Of a DNA stretch of 64,000 nucleotides, positions 56,445 through 64,000 are shown one piece after another. Where the stretch lies: positions 27,683 through 91,682 of the forward strand of contig NZ_CAJHBU010000011.1 in NCBI RefSeq assembly GCF_904846715.1, in the 5' to 3' direction. Position 1 is the stretch's first letter. The number at the start of each line of letters is the position of its first letter. The stretch comes from Psychrobacter vallis. Its GTDB lineage: Bacteria > Pseudomonadota > Gammaproteobacteria > Pseudomonadales > Moraxellaceae. The position numbers and the translations under genes were made by a program. Under the pieces are notes generated by a model, which worked only from the letters and a program-made list of their open reading frames with translations, had not been told where the DNA came from and ran no database searches.

Positions 56445-56620
56445 TTATCCTTATTGCGCTGCTCTTCAGACAGAGATTTTATATCTTCGTCATCAAGCGC
56501 AAGTTGTGCATCTTCTTCGAAGCGTTTTTTGTTTTTTGGCGAATACGCCCACCATGCAACACCTACGAAGGCAACAAAGGCAGAAACGGTCGCAATCGTT
56601 TGTAATTCACCAATACCCAT
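56441..56620 (-). CDS. ccoQ: cbb3-type cytochrome c oxidase subunit CcoQ
   Basis: This encodes 59 residues, beginning [20 protein letters not shown] and containing one transmembrane helix, then AWWAYSPKNKKRFEEDAQLA, the CcoQ signature, and an acidic tail. It stabilises the interaction of CcoP with the core. Start and stop overlap the neighbouring genes: TAATG with ccoO and ATGA with ccoP, so translation is coupled. Confidence 0.92.
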   Translation of the reverse strand: MGIGELQTIATVSAFVAFVGVAWWAYSPKNKKRFEEDAQLALDDEDIKSLSEEQRNKDK

Positions 56621-57258
56621 TAGCGCTGTCCTTCCATCGCGGTGCCTAACTGCTGTAGATAAGCAACCAAAGCATCAAGCTCAGTGGCACCAAGAACAGC
56701 ATCAGGTGCTCCCTCTATATCTTCTTCAGTATAAGGCACACCAAAGCGATCACGGAATAGACGCATTTTACTTTGAACGTTTACTCCATTTACCTCATTG
56801 GTAGCAAGCCATGGGAAACCAGGCATTACTGATTCAGGTACTAGTGAGCGTGGATCAATCAAATGCTGTTTTTGCCAATCTTCAGAATAGCGTCCACCAA
56901 CACGTGCTAGATCAGGCCCAGTACGTTTTGAACCCCATAAGAATGGATGATCCCACGTTGATTCAGCAGCACGTGAGTATGGACCATAGCGTTCAACTTC
57001 GGCACGTAACGGACGAATCATTTGGGTGTGACAGACATGACAGCCTTCACGAATGTAAATGTCACGACCTTCAAACTCTAACGCAGTCCATGGCTCCATA
57101 GAAGGAAGGGGAGCGTTCACCCCACCTTCTTCGGGACCCTTGTTATCATATATCAATGGCACGATTTCAACTAGCGTTGCAAAGCTAATAGCAATAACGA
57201 TACCGATGACCAACAAGCCTGTATTTTTTTCAATAATTTCATGCGGTGTACCAGCCAT
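56620..57258 (-). CDS. ccoO: cbb3-type cytochrome c oxidase subunit CcoO (monoheme)
   Basis: This encodes 212 residues. An N-terminal transmembrane helix ([20 protein letters not shown]) anchors a periplasmic cytochrome c domain with heme motif [15 protein letters not shown]. The conserved [20 protein letters not shown] and MPGFPWL (axial Met) follow. AAGGAGCGATC precedes the start, only nine bases after the ccoN stop. It passes electrons from CcoP to CcoN. Confidence 0.95.
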   Translation of the reverse strand: MAGTPHEIIEKNTGLLVIGIVIAISFATLVEIVPLIYDNKGPEEGGVNAPLPSMEPWTALEFEGRDIYIREGCHVCHTQMIRPLRAEVERYGPYSRAAESTWDHPFLWGSKRTGPDLARVGGRYSEDWQKQHLIDPRSLVPESVMPGFPWLATNEVNGVNVQSKMRLFRDRFGVPYTEEDIEGAPDAVLGATELDALVAYLQQLGTAMEGQR

Positions 57259-57267
57259 GATCGCTCC

Positions 57268-58749
57268 TTATACTTTAGCTGTCGAGATTTGATCGACACT
57301 AGGTTCATGATCAGTCGGATCAGCAATATCTACAGGCTTACCCTCTGGCATCTTGATTGTTTTATAGACATTATATGCCATTACAAACATACCAGATACA
57401 TACAGAAGACCACCAAATGCACGACCCATATAGGGGAAATGCGAGAATTCAACGGTATCAACAAAGCTGTATACCAAAGTACCGTCTGGATTGGTAGCAA
57501 GCCACATCATGCCTTGACCAATACCTGAAATCCACATAGATACAATATAGAAGATAGTACCCGCTGTTGCTAACCAGAAATGCGTCGTGATCAAGCTGAT
57601 AGAGTACATTTTTGGTTTGTTATAAATACGCGGTAGCAGTACATATAGTGAACCAATAGTAATCATACCGACCCAGCCAAGTGCACCTGAGTGTACGTGT
57701 CCAATCGTCCAATCCGTATTATGCGATAACGCATTTACGGTTTTGATAGACATCATTGGGCCTTCGAACGTCGACATCGCATAGAATGACAATGCCACAA
57801 TCATAAAACGAATGATCGGATCGGTACGTAACTTATCCCAACTACCTGATAAGGTTAACACGCCATTAATCATACCACCCCAAGACGGTGCAAATAGGAT
57901 GATTGAGAACACCATAGCAAGCGACTGCGTCCAATCTGGAAGCGCTGAATAATGCAAATGGTGACCACCAGCCCACATATAGGCAGCAATTAATGCCCAA
58001 AAGTGAACGATAGACAAACGATAAGAGTAAATAGGACGACCAATCTGTACAGGAACGAAGTAGTACATCATTCCGAGGAACGCCGCCGTTAGATAAAAAC
58101 CTACCGCATTATGGCCGTACCACCACTGTACCATGGCATCAGTGGCACCGCCAAACAATGAGTAAGACTTAAAGGCGCTAACAGGAATTGCCATACTGTT
58201 TACGATATGCAATAGCGCAATCGTAATAATAAAAGCAGCAAAGAACCAGTTAGCCACATAAATATGTGAGGTTTTACGTTTGATGAGTGTGCCGAAGAAG
58301 ACAATGGCATAAGAGATCCATACCAGAGCAATCAAAATATCGATAGGCCATTCAAGTTCAGCATATTCTTTAGATGATGTTAGACCTAAAGGTAGGGTAA
58401 TAACCGCCGCTACGATAACCGTCTGCCAACCCCAAAAAGTAAACCAAGCCAGATAAGGGGCAAATAATCTGGTCTTACAGGTGCGCTGAACAATATAATA
58501 AGATGTTGCGAACAGGGCTGAACCGCCGAACGCAAAAATAACCGCATTGGTATGTAGCGGTCTTAAACGACTAAACGTCAGCCATGGTATATCGAAATTG
58601 AGTGCCGGCCATACTAACTGAGAAGCAATGAACACGCCAATACTCATGCCGACGATGCCCCATACCACGGCCATTGTCGTAAAGAATCTTATGACAGTAA
58701 TTTCGTATTCACGGTCCACTGGGGCGACTGCTGTGTTTTGTAAACTCAT
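57268..58749 (-). CDS. ccoN: cbb3-type cytochrome c oxidase subunit CcoN (catalytic)
   Basis: This encodes 493 residues with about twelve transmembrane helices. The heme b ligand region is [16 protein letters not shown]; the CuB/heme b3 region has [21 protein letters not shown], the His pair [14 protein letters not shown] and [15 protein letters not shown] with two His. It is the oxygen-reducing subunit of the high-affinity microaerobic oxidase. AAAGGAATCATCCA precedes the start. A TATAAT-like -10 (complement of 58811-58816) lies about 60 bases upstream. I found no canonical FNR/ANR box (TTGATN4ATCAA) in the region. Confidence 0.96.
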   Translation of the reverse strand: MSLQNTAVAPVDREYEITVIRFFTTMAVVWGIVGMSIGVFIASQLVWPALNFDIPWLTFSRLRPLHTNAVIFAFGGSALFATSYYIVQRTCKTRLFAPYLAWFTFWGWQTVIVAAVITLPLGLTSSKEYAELEWPIDILIALVWISYAIVFFGTLIKRKTSHIYVANWFFAAFIITIALLHIVNSMAIPVSAFKSYSLFGGATDAMVQWWYGHNAVGFYLTAAFLGMMYYFVPVQIGRPIYSYRLSIVHFWALIAAYMWAGGHHLHYSALPDWTQSLAMVFSIILFAPSWGGMINGVLTLSGSWDKLRTDPIIRFMIVALSFYAMSTFEGPMMSIKTVNALSHNTDWTIGHVHSGALGWVGMITIGSLYVLLPRIYNKPKMYSISLITTHFWLATAGTIFYIVSMWISGIGQGMMWLATNPDGTLVYSFVDTVEFSHFPYMGRAFGGLLYVSGMFVMAYNVYKTIKMPEGKPVDIADPTDHEPSVDQISTAKV

Positions 58750-59607
58750 TGGATGATTCCTTTACAGCCCGAATTATCAACAGAATTAACTAACTCTCCG
58801 CGTCATCTGCATTATAAAAAGTAATAATCAGACAATGGTTGCGGTACATGCTGTTTTTTGACTTGCTTATTACCGTAACGTTATTTAACTATCAATCTCA
58901 GCTTTTGCTTCATATCCGCTAGCATTAATAGACAGAAAAGGCGTTTCAAACGCCCTGCGCTTATAGCTAATTGATAGTAGGATTGTTAAAAGTCGTTAAG
59001 GTAAATGAGAAGATGCGCCGTTTTTGAGCATTAAACATCTTATGAGGCTAAGTATTTATCTTAATTATTACCAATAAACGGCACTAATGAAGATAGATAC
59101 CAATGTCCATAGAGTCGTAAAAACGTACGAACCCCAGACGTATACTAGCGGCGGCTGACAAAAAAACATGTTTACGTAATGTTTAGTTAAAACTCCCGAC
59201 TCTGTTTAAGGGTATTGTAACGCAATCTTAATCAAATATCATCAGAACTATGCGCCAAAATACAAACTCTTTGGTAAAAATCTTAGCAAGCAACTTATTA
59301 TGACGATGCTATTTTTCTATCTTATACCCAATATTTCTACTATTCTAGAGAAAGGTTTGGGTCATAAAAAAACAGTAATTACTGAGCATACTGACCGAGG
59401 TCCGAAGAATTTTTGTAACAATTGCAGCTTTAGCCGTGTAAATAAGTTTTACTTATCATCAAGCCGACCTTTATAATAAGGCTGAATATGATTGGTGGTA
59501 GCGTTTTTTATACCGCTGTTATCAATAATTATTTTATAATTTGGTATCCAGTTAAGCGAGGATGCCAAAAAATTTAGCCTAATATAATACGAATTAAGGA
59601 CAACAAT
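58750..59607. other. Long intergenic region between ccoN and the SCP2-domain gene
   Basis: About 860 bases with divergent genes on both sides. No ORF that I can support. It must hold the ccoN and SCP2-gene promoters. A compact hairpin GGCGTTT-C-AAACGCC lies at 58940-58954; on the minus strand it is followed by TTTT, so it could end a short minus-strand RNA. AT content rises towards the SCP2 gene. Confidence 0.4.
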
Positions 59608-59997
59608 ATGGCAGTATTTTTGACAGATGAATGGTTTGAGCAAGTTGAAAAAATGGGTAACGAAGCGGGTGAGCTCAACTTACCACCAGCATTGGCTAAT
59701 ATGATCGTCAACCTCAAAGTATCGGATACTGAGCAAGATATCGAAGCCAATTTCGCTGACGGTTTATTGCATCAGGGCTTAAATGATTCGGCGACCACCA
59801 CCTTGTTACTTGACCGTAGTATTTTACAGTCAATCATCACAGATTTTGATACCAATGAAATTATGGGTGCCTTTATGGGTGGTAAGATCCGTGTAGAAGG
59901 CGACATGTCGCAATTAATGGCAGTACAAACGGCTCGTCCAAGCACTGAACAGAAAGAGCTATATAAGCGTATCAAGTCGATGACGACTATGGCTTAA
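59608..59997 (+). CDS. SCP2 sterol-carrier-domain protein
   Basis: This encodes 129 residues with a single SCP2 fold: DIEANFADGLLHQGL, TTTLLLDRSILQSIITD and MGAFMGGKIRVEGDMSQLMAVQ are typical. Such small proteins bind lipid or acyl-CoA. AAGGACAACAATATG gives the start. It is a monocistronic cytosolic protein with a strong terminator after it. The ligand is unknown. Confidence 0.88.
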   Translation: MAVFLTDEWFEQVEKMGNEAGELNLPPALANMIVNLKVSDTEQDIEANFADGLLHQGLNDSATTTLLLDRSILQSIITDFDTNEIMGAFMGGKIRVEGDMSQLMAVQTARPSTEQKELYKRIKSMTTMA

Positions 59998-60039
59998 TTT
60001 TATATTCGCAGTGTTTTGTCCCGACGATTGTAATAACAC

Positions 60040-60071
60040 AAAAAGCCCCTAATGCTTATTAGGGGCTTTTT
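60040..60071. terminator. Bidirectional terminator between the SCP2 gene and the 324-residue protein gene
   Basis: AAAAAGCCCCTAAT pairs perfectly with ATTAGGGGCTTTTT across GCTT. It serves two convergent genes. Confidence 0.9.
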
Positions 60072-60124
60072 ATTTGGTAAGGCATTCAGTCATCCTTAAA
60101 AGTAGCGGATGACTCATAAAGTAG

Positions 60125-61099
60125 TTAACTGGCCTTCGATTGCTGCGCTGTATTTTGCTGGTTTTCTTTATAGATAGCGGCTTGTAGCCATACGTTTGCC
60201 TGCACGTAGTCCTGCACTTTAATAGTGGCAGTTTCTGGCGTGTTGAGTGCGCCAATACGTATCACAAAGGGATCAGCATCTTGTTCGCGCAGTATCACTA
60301 CATCGAACAGAATAATGGATTGACCATTAAACGCCGTCTCTTGCTTGCCAAGTACTTGACCTTGACACCATGCCTCATCTTCTTGCCCCAAAGTGTCACC
60401 GAACAGATAGGCACACATATGACCCAGATTAATCTCTACAGGAGCCATTTGTTCTTTGGTTTCTGGTTTCCATTCTTTGATTTGTTCTTGTAGATCATCG
60501 GGTATTTTTCCGTCATTGGCCGCCACGATATCGTTAAATGCACGGTGGTAGCGGATGGCTTCTTGATCCTCAACCATAATGACTTCGTGCTGATCGCTCA
60601 GTTTAATCTCATGCGCCCAAGCACTTAAATTTACAAAATAAGAGATGTCTCGCTGATATAAATGGCGATTTGGGGTATAAAGCTGATCAAAAGCATAAAT
60701 GATACTGCCATCAGCAGTGCGCAAGCGTAGCACTGCATCGTGTGAGTTGTCATTGGCGATGATGCGCTCAATTTTACAATTAAGTCCATAAGGACTATCG
60801 ATACAAGGATAGGCATTGATAAAGCATTCAGGCTTGCCATCTTTCATCGCGAGCACTTGATTGATATGACACGGCTGGTCTTCTGATAGCAGCAGGCAGC
60901 TATCCTGAGCACTCACATTACTATTGAGGCCTTTGGGCATTGCCGCCTTTTCAATCATTTTCTGTAGCCATTCTGGCACATCATGACTCATGTCATCGGT
61001 CAGAATGCTCCAATGGTCGGCATGACCGGCAGATTGCTCGTCAGTTAAAGTGATCTTAGTGGGGGACTGGATGTTTTTATATTGATAATTAATGGTCAT
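60125..61099 (-). CDS. Protein of unknown function, 324 residues
   Basis: No signal peptide, membrane segment or known motif is evident. The protein begins MTINYQYKNIQSPTK, is acidic, and has mixed alpha/beta character with segments such as VLRLRTADGSIIYAFDQLY and NLGHMCAYLFGDTLGQEDEAWC-like sequence and many Asp/Glu. ATG 61099 is chosen over the TTG at 61111. It is a single-gene unit convergent with the SCP2 gene. The length and regular codon use support a real gene; I do not recognise the family. Confidence 0.78.
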   Translation of the reverse strand: MTINYQYKNIQSPTKITLTDEQSAGHADHWSILTDDMSHDVPEWLQKMIEKAAMPKGLNSNVSAQDSCLLLSEDQPCHINQVLAMKDGKPECFINAYPCIDSPYGLNCKIERIIANDNSHDAVLRLRTADGSIIYAFDQLYTPNRHLYQRDISYFVNLSAWAHEIKLSDQHEVIMVEDQEAIRYHRAFNDIVAANDGKIPDDLQEQIKEWKPETKEQMAPVEINLGHMCAYLFGDTLGQEDEAWCQGQVLGKQETAFNGQSIILFDVVILREQDADPFVIRIGALNTPETATIKVQDYVQANVWLQAAIYKENQQNTAQQSKAS

Positions 61100-61543
61100 G
61101 AAGATACTCAAAATTAAGTCAGCGTGAGGTTTGGACCTAAAACTGTTGTTATTTACGTATCAGCCAATATTTAACACTATTGGTTAATGACAGTAAGCAA
61201 CGTTGTCATCAGCGAAGGGTCAACAAACAACAATGAATGGTGAATGACAATTGTCCTTAGCATACAATATATAGGTATTGACGCAGGTAATAGCAAGCCC
61301 CGTATAAAAAATAGTAACAAAACTGAGTTTTTATCAAAAAAACACAGCCAGTTTGTGCTAATAACTGGCATATATCAGCCAAATTGTGTCAAACTAGCTC
61401 CCTTTTGACAGCTGTCTTTGGCTCGTCTGAAACCCTGTTGTTGTGTTCGATTTATGTGTGAGTATGGCAAAAACAAGTGCATTTATTGTTGCTTGTTTAT
61501 CACATATACAAAGTCGCACGTAGATAAGATAAAGAGTTTGAAT
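61100..61543. other. Divergent intergenic region upstream of lolC/E
   Basis: These 444 bases hold the promoters of two divergent genes and no gene I can support. The open frame upstream of lolC/E from 61418 is Cys-rich and unlike the family start, so I treat it as noncoding. Confidence 0.45.
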
Positions 61544-62779
61544 ATGTTTCGTCCTTTAGCGTTATTTATCGGCTTACGATACACCCGAGCAGAGCGTAGT
61601 AATGGTTTTATCTCCTTTATTTCGCTCATCTCGATGATTGGTCTGACTCTTGGGGTGGCCGTATTGATTACGGTGCTATCGGTCATGAATGGTTTTGATC
61701 GTGAGTTAAAAACTCGTATTTTGGGTATGGTGCCACAAGCAACGGTCGTCTCAACTGAGATTATCAGTGATTGGAAGCAATTGGCCGATAAAATCAAAGA
61801 AGATCCAGAGGTGGCAGCGGTCGCGCCCTTCATTCAACTGCAAGGTATGTTGACATCAAATGGCCAAGTCGCAGGAATTATGGTGACTGGTGTTGATCCT
61901 GAGTATGAGAAAAATGTCTCTATCATTAATGAGCACATGATTGAAGGTAGTATTGATACTTTACAAAATGGGGATTTCAGTATCGTACTAGGTGAGGAGA
62001 TGGTGCAGTCATTGGGTCTGCAACTGGGCGATAAAGTGACTTTGGTATTGCCAGAAGCCTCTCCTTCACCAGCTGGTGTCATTCCAAGATTTAAGCGCTT
62101 CACTTTGACAGGTATCTTTACCATCAGTCCTGAAGTAGATAGTCTTATGGCCTTTATTCCAATGGGTGATGCCGCAAAACTGCTACGCCTTCCAGAGGGC
62201 GCGCAGGGCGTGCGAATGAAGCTGAATGACATCTTTACCGCGCCAATAGCAGCAGAAAAAGCAGCGGCGATAGCACCTCAGCAGTTGTACCCCAATGATT
62301 GGACGCAGACGCATGGCAATCTGTTCGGCGCCATTCAGATGGAAAAAGCCATGGTAGGATTATTGCTATTCCTTATTATCTTAGTCGCCGCCTTTAATAT
62401 TGTCTCAAGCCTAGTCATGCTTGTTACCGACAAAAAGGCAGACATTGCGATTTTAAAAACCTTTGGTGCCTCGCCTCGTCTGATTACGCAAGTCTTTATG
62501 GTACAAGGTGTGGTCATCGGTGTTATCGGGACGATTGCTGGGACAATCTTGGGCATTATATTTGCACTCACAGTCAGTGATATTTTGGGCTTTATTAACC
62601 AAGTCTTTAATCTAAATCTGTTTGATGCGTATTTTGTGAATTATCTGCCATCGCAACTGCGCTGGGTGGATGTGGTATTGGTTACTGGTGCATCATTTAT
62701 ACTGAGCTTTTTGGCCACCATTTATCCTGCCCGCCGAGCGGCTAAAATTCAGCCCGCCCAAACACTACGTTATGAGTAA
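61544..62779 (+). CDS. lolC: Lipoprotein-releasing ABC transporter permease LolC/E family
   Basis: This encodes 411 residues. Four transmembrane helices: one near the N terminus (FISFISLISMIGLTLGVAVLI) and three in the C-terminal part (LLLFLIILVAAFNIVSSL, VIGTIAGTILGIIF, VTGASFILSFLATIYPA). The periplasmic domain lies between. It releases outer-membrane lipoproteins to LolA, powered by LolD. ATG 61544 (MFRPLALFIGLRYTRA) is the conserved start with AAAGAG upstream. Only one such permease gene lies here; a single LolC/E-type (LolF) permease is known in related bacteria, so it may serve as a homodimer. Confidence 0.92.
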   Translation: MFRPLALFIGLRYTRAERSNGFISFISLISMIGLTLGVAVLITVLSVMNGFDRELKTRILGMVPQATVVSTEIISDWKQLADKIKEDPEVAAVAPFIQLQGMLTSNGQVAGIMVTGVDPEYEKNVSIINEHMIEGSIDTLQNGDFSIVLGEEMVQSLGLQLGDKVTLVLPEASPSPAGVIPRFKRFTLTGIFTISPEVDSLMAFIPMGDAAKLLRLPEGAQGVRMKLNDIFTAPIAAEKAAAIAPQQLYPNDWTQTHGNLFGAIQMEKAMVGLLLFLIILVAAFNIVSSLVMLVTDKKADIAILKTFGASPRLITQVFMVQGVVIGVIGTIAGTILGIIFALTVSDILGFINQVFNLNLFDAYFVNYLPSQLRWVDVVLVTGASFILSFLATIYPARRAAKIQPAQTLRYE

Positions 62780-62823
62780 TCTAAACGCACCAATACCGAA
62801 ATAAATAAGATAAAGGAAGCGTC

Positions 62824-63504
62824 ATGTCTGCCATTTTAGAGGCAAAAAATATCAACAAGATATATGATGAAGGGGCAGTGAGTACGCAAGTATTGACTGG
62901 CCTAGATTTGGATGTCTATGCTGGCGAGCGCATTGCTATCGTTGGCACCAGTGGTTCAGGTAAAAGTACCTTGCTACATTTGCTTGGTGGTCTTGATACA
63001 CCAACCAGTGGTGAAGTCTGGCTGCATGGTCAGCTATTGAATATTATGAATGAGACTGAGCGCGGCGCGATGCGCAACAAGCATTTGGGCTTTATTTATC
63101 AGTTTCATCATCTGTTGGCTGAATTTACGGCTGTAGAAAATGTCGCTATGCCATTACTGATGCGCCCAAAAGTGTCGACGACCGAAGCGCGTCAGCAAGC
63201 AATTGACATTTTAAACAGTGTCGGTCTCGAGCACCGTTTGGCGCACAGACCAGGTGAGTTATCAGGTGGTGAGCGTCAACGTGTGGCTATTGCCCGTGCA
63301 CTCGTCACTAAACCATCGCTTATCTTGGCGGATGAGCCCACAGGTAACTTGGATTATGACAACGCCCAAAGCGTTTTTGGACTGTTGTCAGAGTTGCAAA
63401 GTACCATGCAGACAGCCTTGCTCATGGTAACGCATGATCGCAATTTAGCGGCTCTTGCCGATCGCCAGTTATTGTTGCGTAATGGTCATTGGGAGCAGTA
63501 TTAG
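62824..63504 (+). CDS. lolD: Lipoprotein-releasing ABC transporter ATPase LolD
   Basis: This encodes 226 residues, the usual LolD length. Walker A is [20 protein letters not shown], the signature motif is [15 protein letters not shown], Walker B is [12 protein letters not shown], and the switch His is in MVTHDR. Conserved Q-loop FIYQFHHLL marks MacB/LolD-type proteins. It starts 44 bases after the permease gene, with AAGGAAGCGTC upstream, in one operon. Confidence 0.96.
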   Translation: MSAILEAKNINKIYDEGAVSTQVLTGLDLDVYAGERIAIVGTSGSGKSTLLHLLGGLDTPTSGEVWLHGQLLNIMNETERGAMRNKHLGFIYQFHHLLAEFTAVENVAMPLLMRPKVSTTEARQQAIDILNSVGLEHRLAHRPGELSGGERQRVAIARALVTKPSLILADEPTGNLDYDNAQSVFGLLSELQSTMQTALLMVTHDRNLAALADRQLLLRNGHWEQY

Positions 63505-63600
63505 GGCTTCGGCCTGACTATGAGTAAGAAAAGAATAGTCAATAAAATATAAAAAAGGGCGACAGCCTTTAGCCTTACTTACTTTATGAGGATAGATGCC

Positions 63601-63918
63601 ATGAACGAAAATGATGATCCGATTGCTGCTTTTGGTAGTGCTGAAGAAGGTGTTGAACCATTAAAGCCCTACATGGATTCGACACTGTTCGATACGATTG
63701 ATAAACAGGCACAAATAGAGCTGTTAACGCCTGTTTTTGATGCCATCACTTTGGCTGGGGCAGATTACAATCTAAAAGCGCAAGATAGTGCAACAGGCAA
63801 GCGCTATACGCTACTTAAAGATGATAAAGTGATTGAGGTTTTCGTAATGGATACTAACCTTGGCGATAACGTTAAGGCAGCTATAGATAATCATAAAGAG
63901 CAAAACGGATTGTTATAA
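63601..63918 (+). CDS. Small acidic protein of unknown function
   Basis: This encodes 105 residues, acidic and without membrane segments. It begins MNENDDPIAAFGSAEEG and contains DYNLKAQDSATGKRYTLLKD and VFVMDTNLGDNVKAAID. ATG 63601 is eight bases from GAGGA; the earlier ATG at 63586 overlaps that ribosome binding site. It follows lolD by about 95 bases on the same strand and may be the last gene of that transcript. Family not recognised. Confidence 0.75.
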   Translation: MNENDDPIAAFGSAEEGVEPLKPYMDSTLFDTIDKQAQIELLTPVFDAITLAGADYNLKAQDSATGKRYTLLKDDKVIEVFVMDTNLGDNVKAAIDNHKEQNGLL

Positions 63919-64000
63919 ATAAAGGGGCTGTAGTAGATAAGGATTAAATATCACACCATTTCCTCAGAGTTTTAAGCTGATTAGATGGTGACCCGTAGTT

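Noticed and set aside
58750..59607. FNR/ANR box controlling ccoN
   Set aside because: I looked for TTGATN4ATCAA on both strands; only half sites (such as TTGAT near 58970) are present, with no matching second half.
59449..59643. Minus-strand ORF in the ccoN/SCP2 gap
   Set aside because: It overlaps the start of the SCP2 gene, is short and has no recognisable features.
61418..61543. 42-residue Cys-rich extension of the LolC/E protein
   Set aside because: LolC/E proteins start at MFRPLALFIG-like sequence, and ATG 61544 has a suitable ribosome binding site.

Overview
The window is a stretch of bacterial chromosome. Gene content, moderate-to-low GC and intrinsic terminators with A/T-rich flanks fit a gammaproteobacterium of the Moraxellaceae, most likely Psychrobacter. 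The genus is inferred from gene content and style; no rRNA gene is present to prove it. I saw no tRNA, rRNA, CRISPR array, intact insertion sequence or prophage. It is mainly housekeeping sequence interrupted by accessory clusters.

Layout. 0-10 kb: the 3' part of uvrB, three small uncharacterised proteins, recJ, a tandem pair of TRIC/YicG-type membrane proteins, an EmrE-type exporter, queE and dapD. 10-20 kb: a lipase-like hydrolase, a TAXI-type TRAP transporter operon (binding lipoprotein, DUF1850, fused permease), then an arsenosugar-type set on the same strand (radical SAM ArsS, two sugar-nucleotide-type transferases, methyltransferase ArsM), with an MTA phosphorylase-type enzyme convergent to it. 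20-28.5 kb: lipA, acnB, an AT-rich orphan membrane protein, a PACE exporter, an enoyl-CoA hydratase/isomerase and an alpha/beta hydrolase.

28.5-43 kb is a complete-looking tellurite-resistance-type (Ter) stress system. A six-gene minus-strand biosynthetic module (CitE-like lyase, StiP/PELOTA protein, HAD phosphatase, phosphoribosyltransferase-TRSP, a TerD-domain/trypsin-like protease fusion, ATP-grasp ligase) faces a TerA-like protein. Beyond it lie a TerZ-like protein, an AIM24 protein, a TerE-like protein, a glutaminase, a DUF475/TerC-type membrane protein and TerD. The ligase, lyase, phosphoribosyltransferase and phosphatase could together make a small nucleoside-like molecule, while the TerD-family proteins and the membrane protein sense or bind metal at the membrane.

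43-64 kb: rlmKL, an MscS channel, a dihydrolipoamide dehydrogenase-like enzyme, a Bcp/PrxQ peroxiredoxin, queC, ttcA, the cbb3 oxidase locus (ccoNOQP with ccoG and fixH), an SCP2-domain protein, lolC/E-lolD and small proteins.

Two families of short dispersed repeats lie in the intergenic spaces. One has termini like TAGGGCGTGTC...GACACGCCCTA and looks like a MITE; it is present as three two-ended copies and two solo ends, one of which supplies the stop codon of ttcA. The other is a roughly 100-bp structured repeat, found directly downstream of arsM and of queC.
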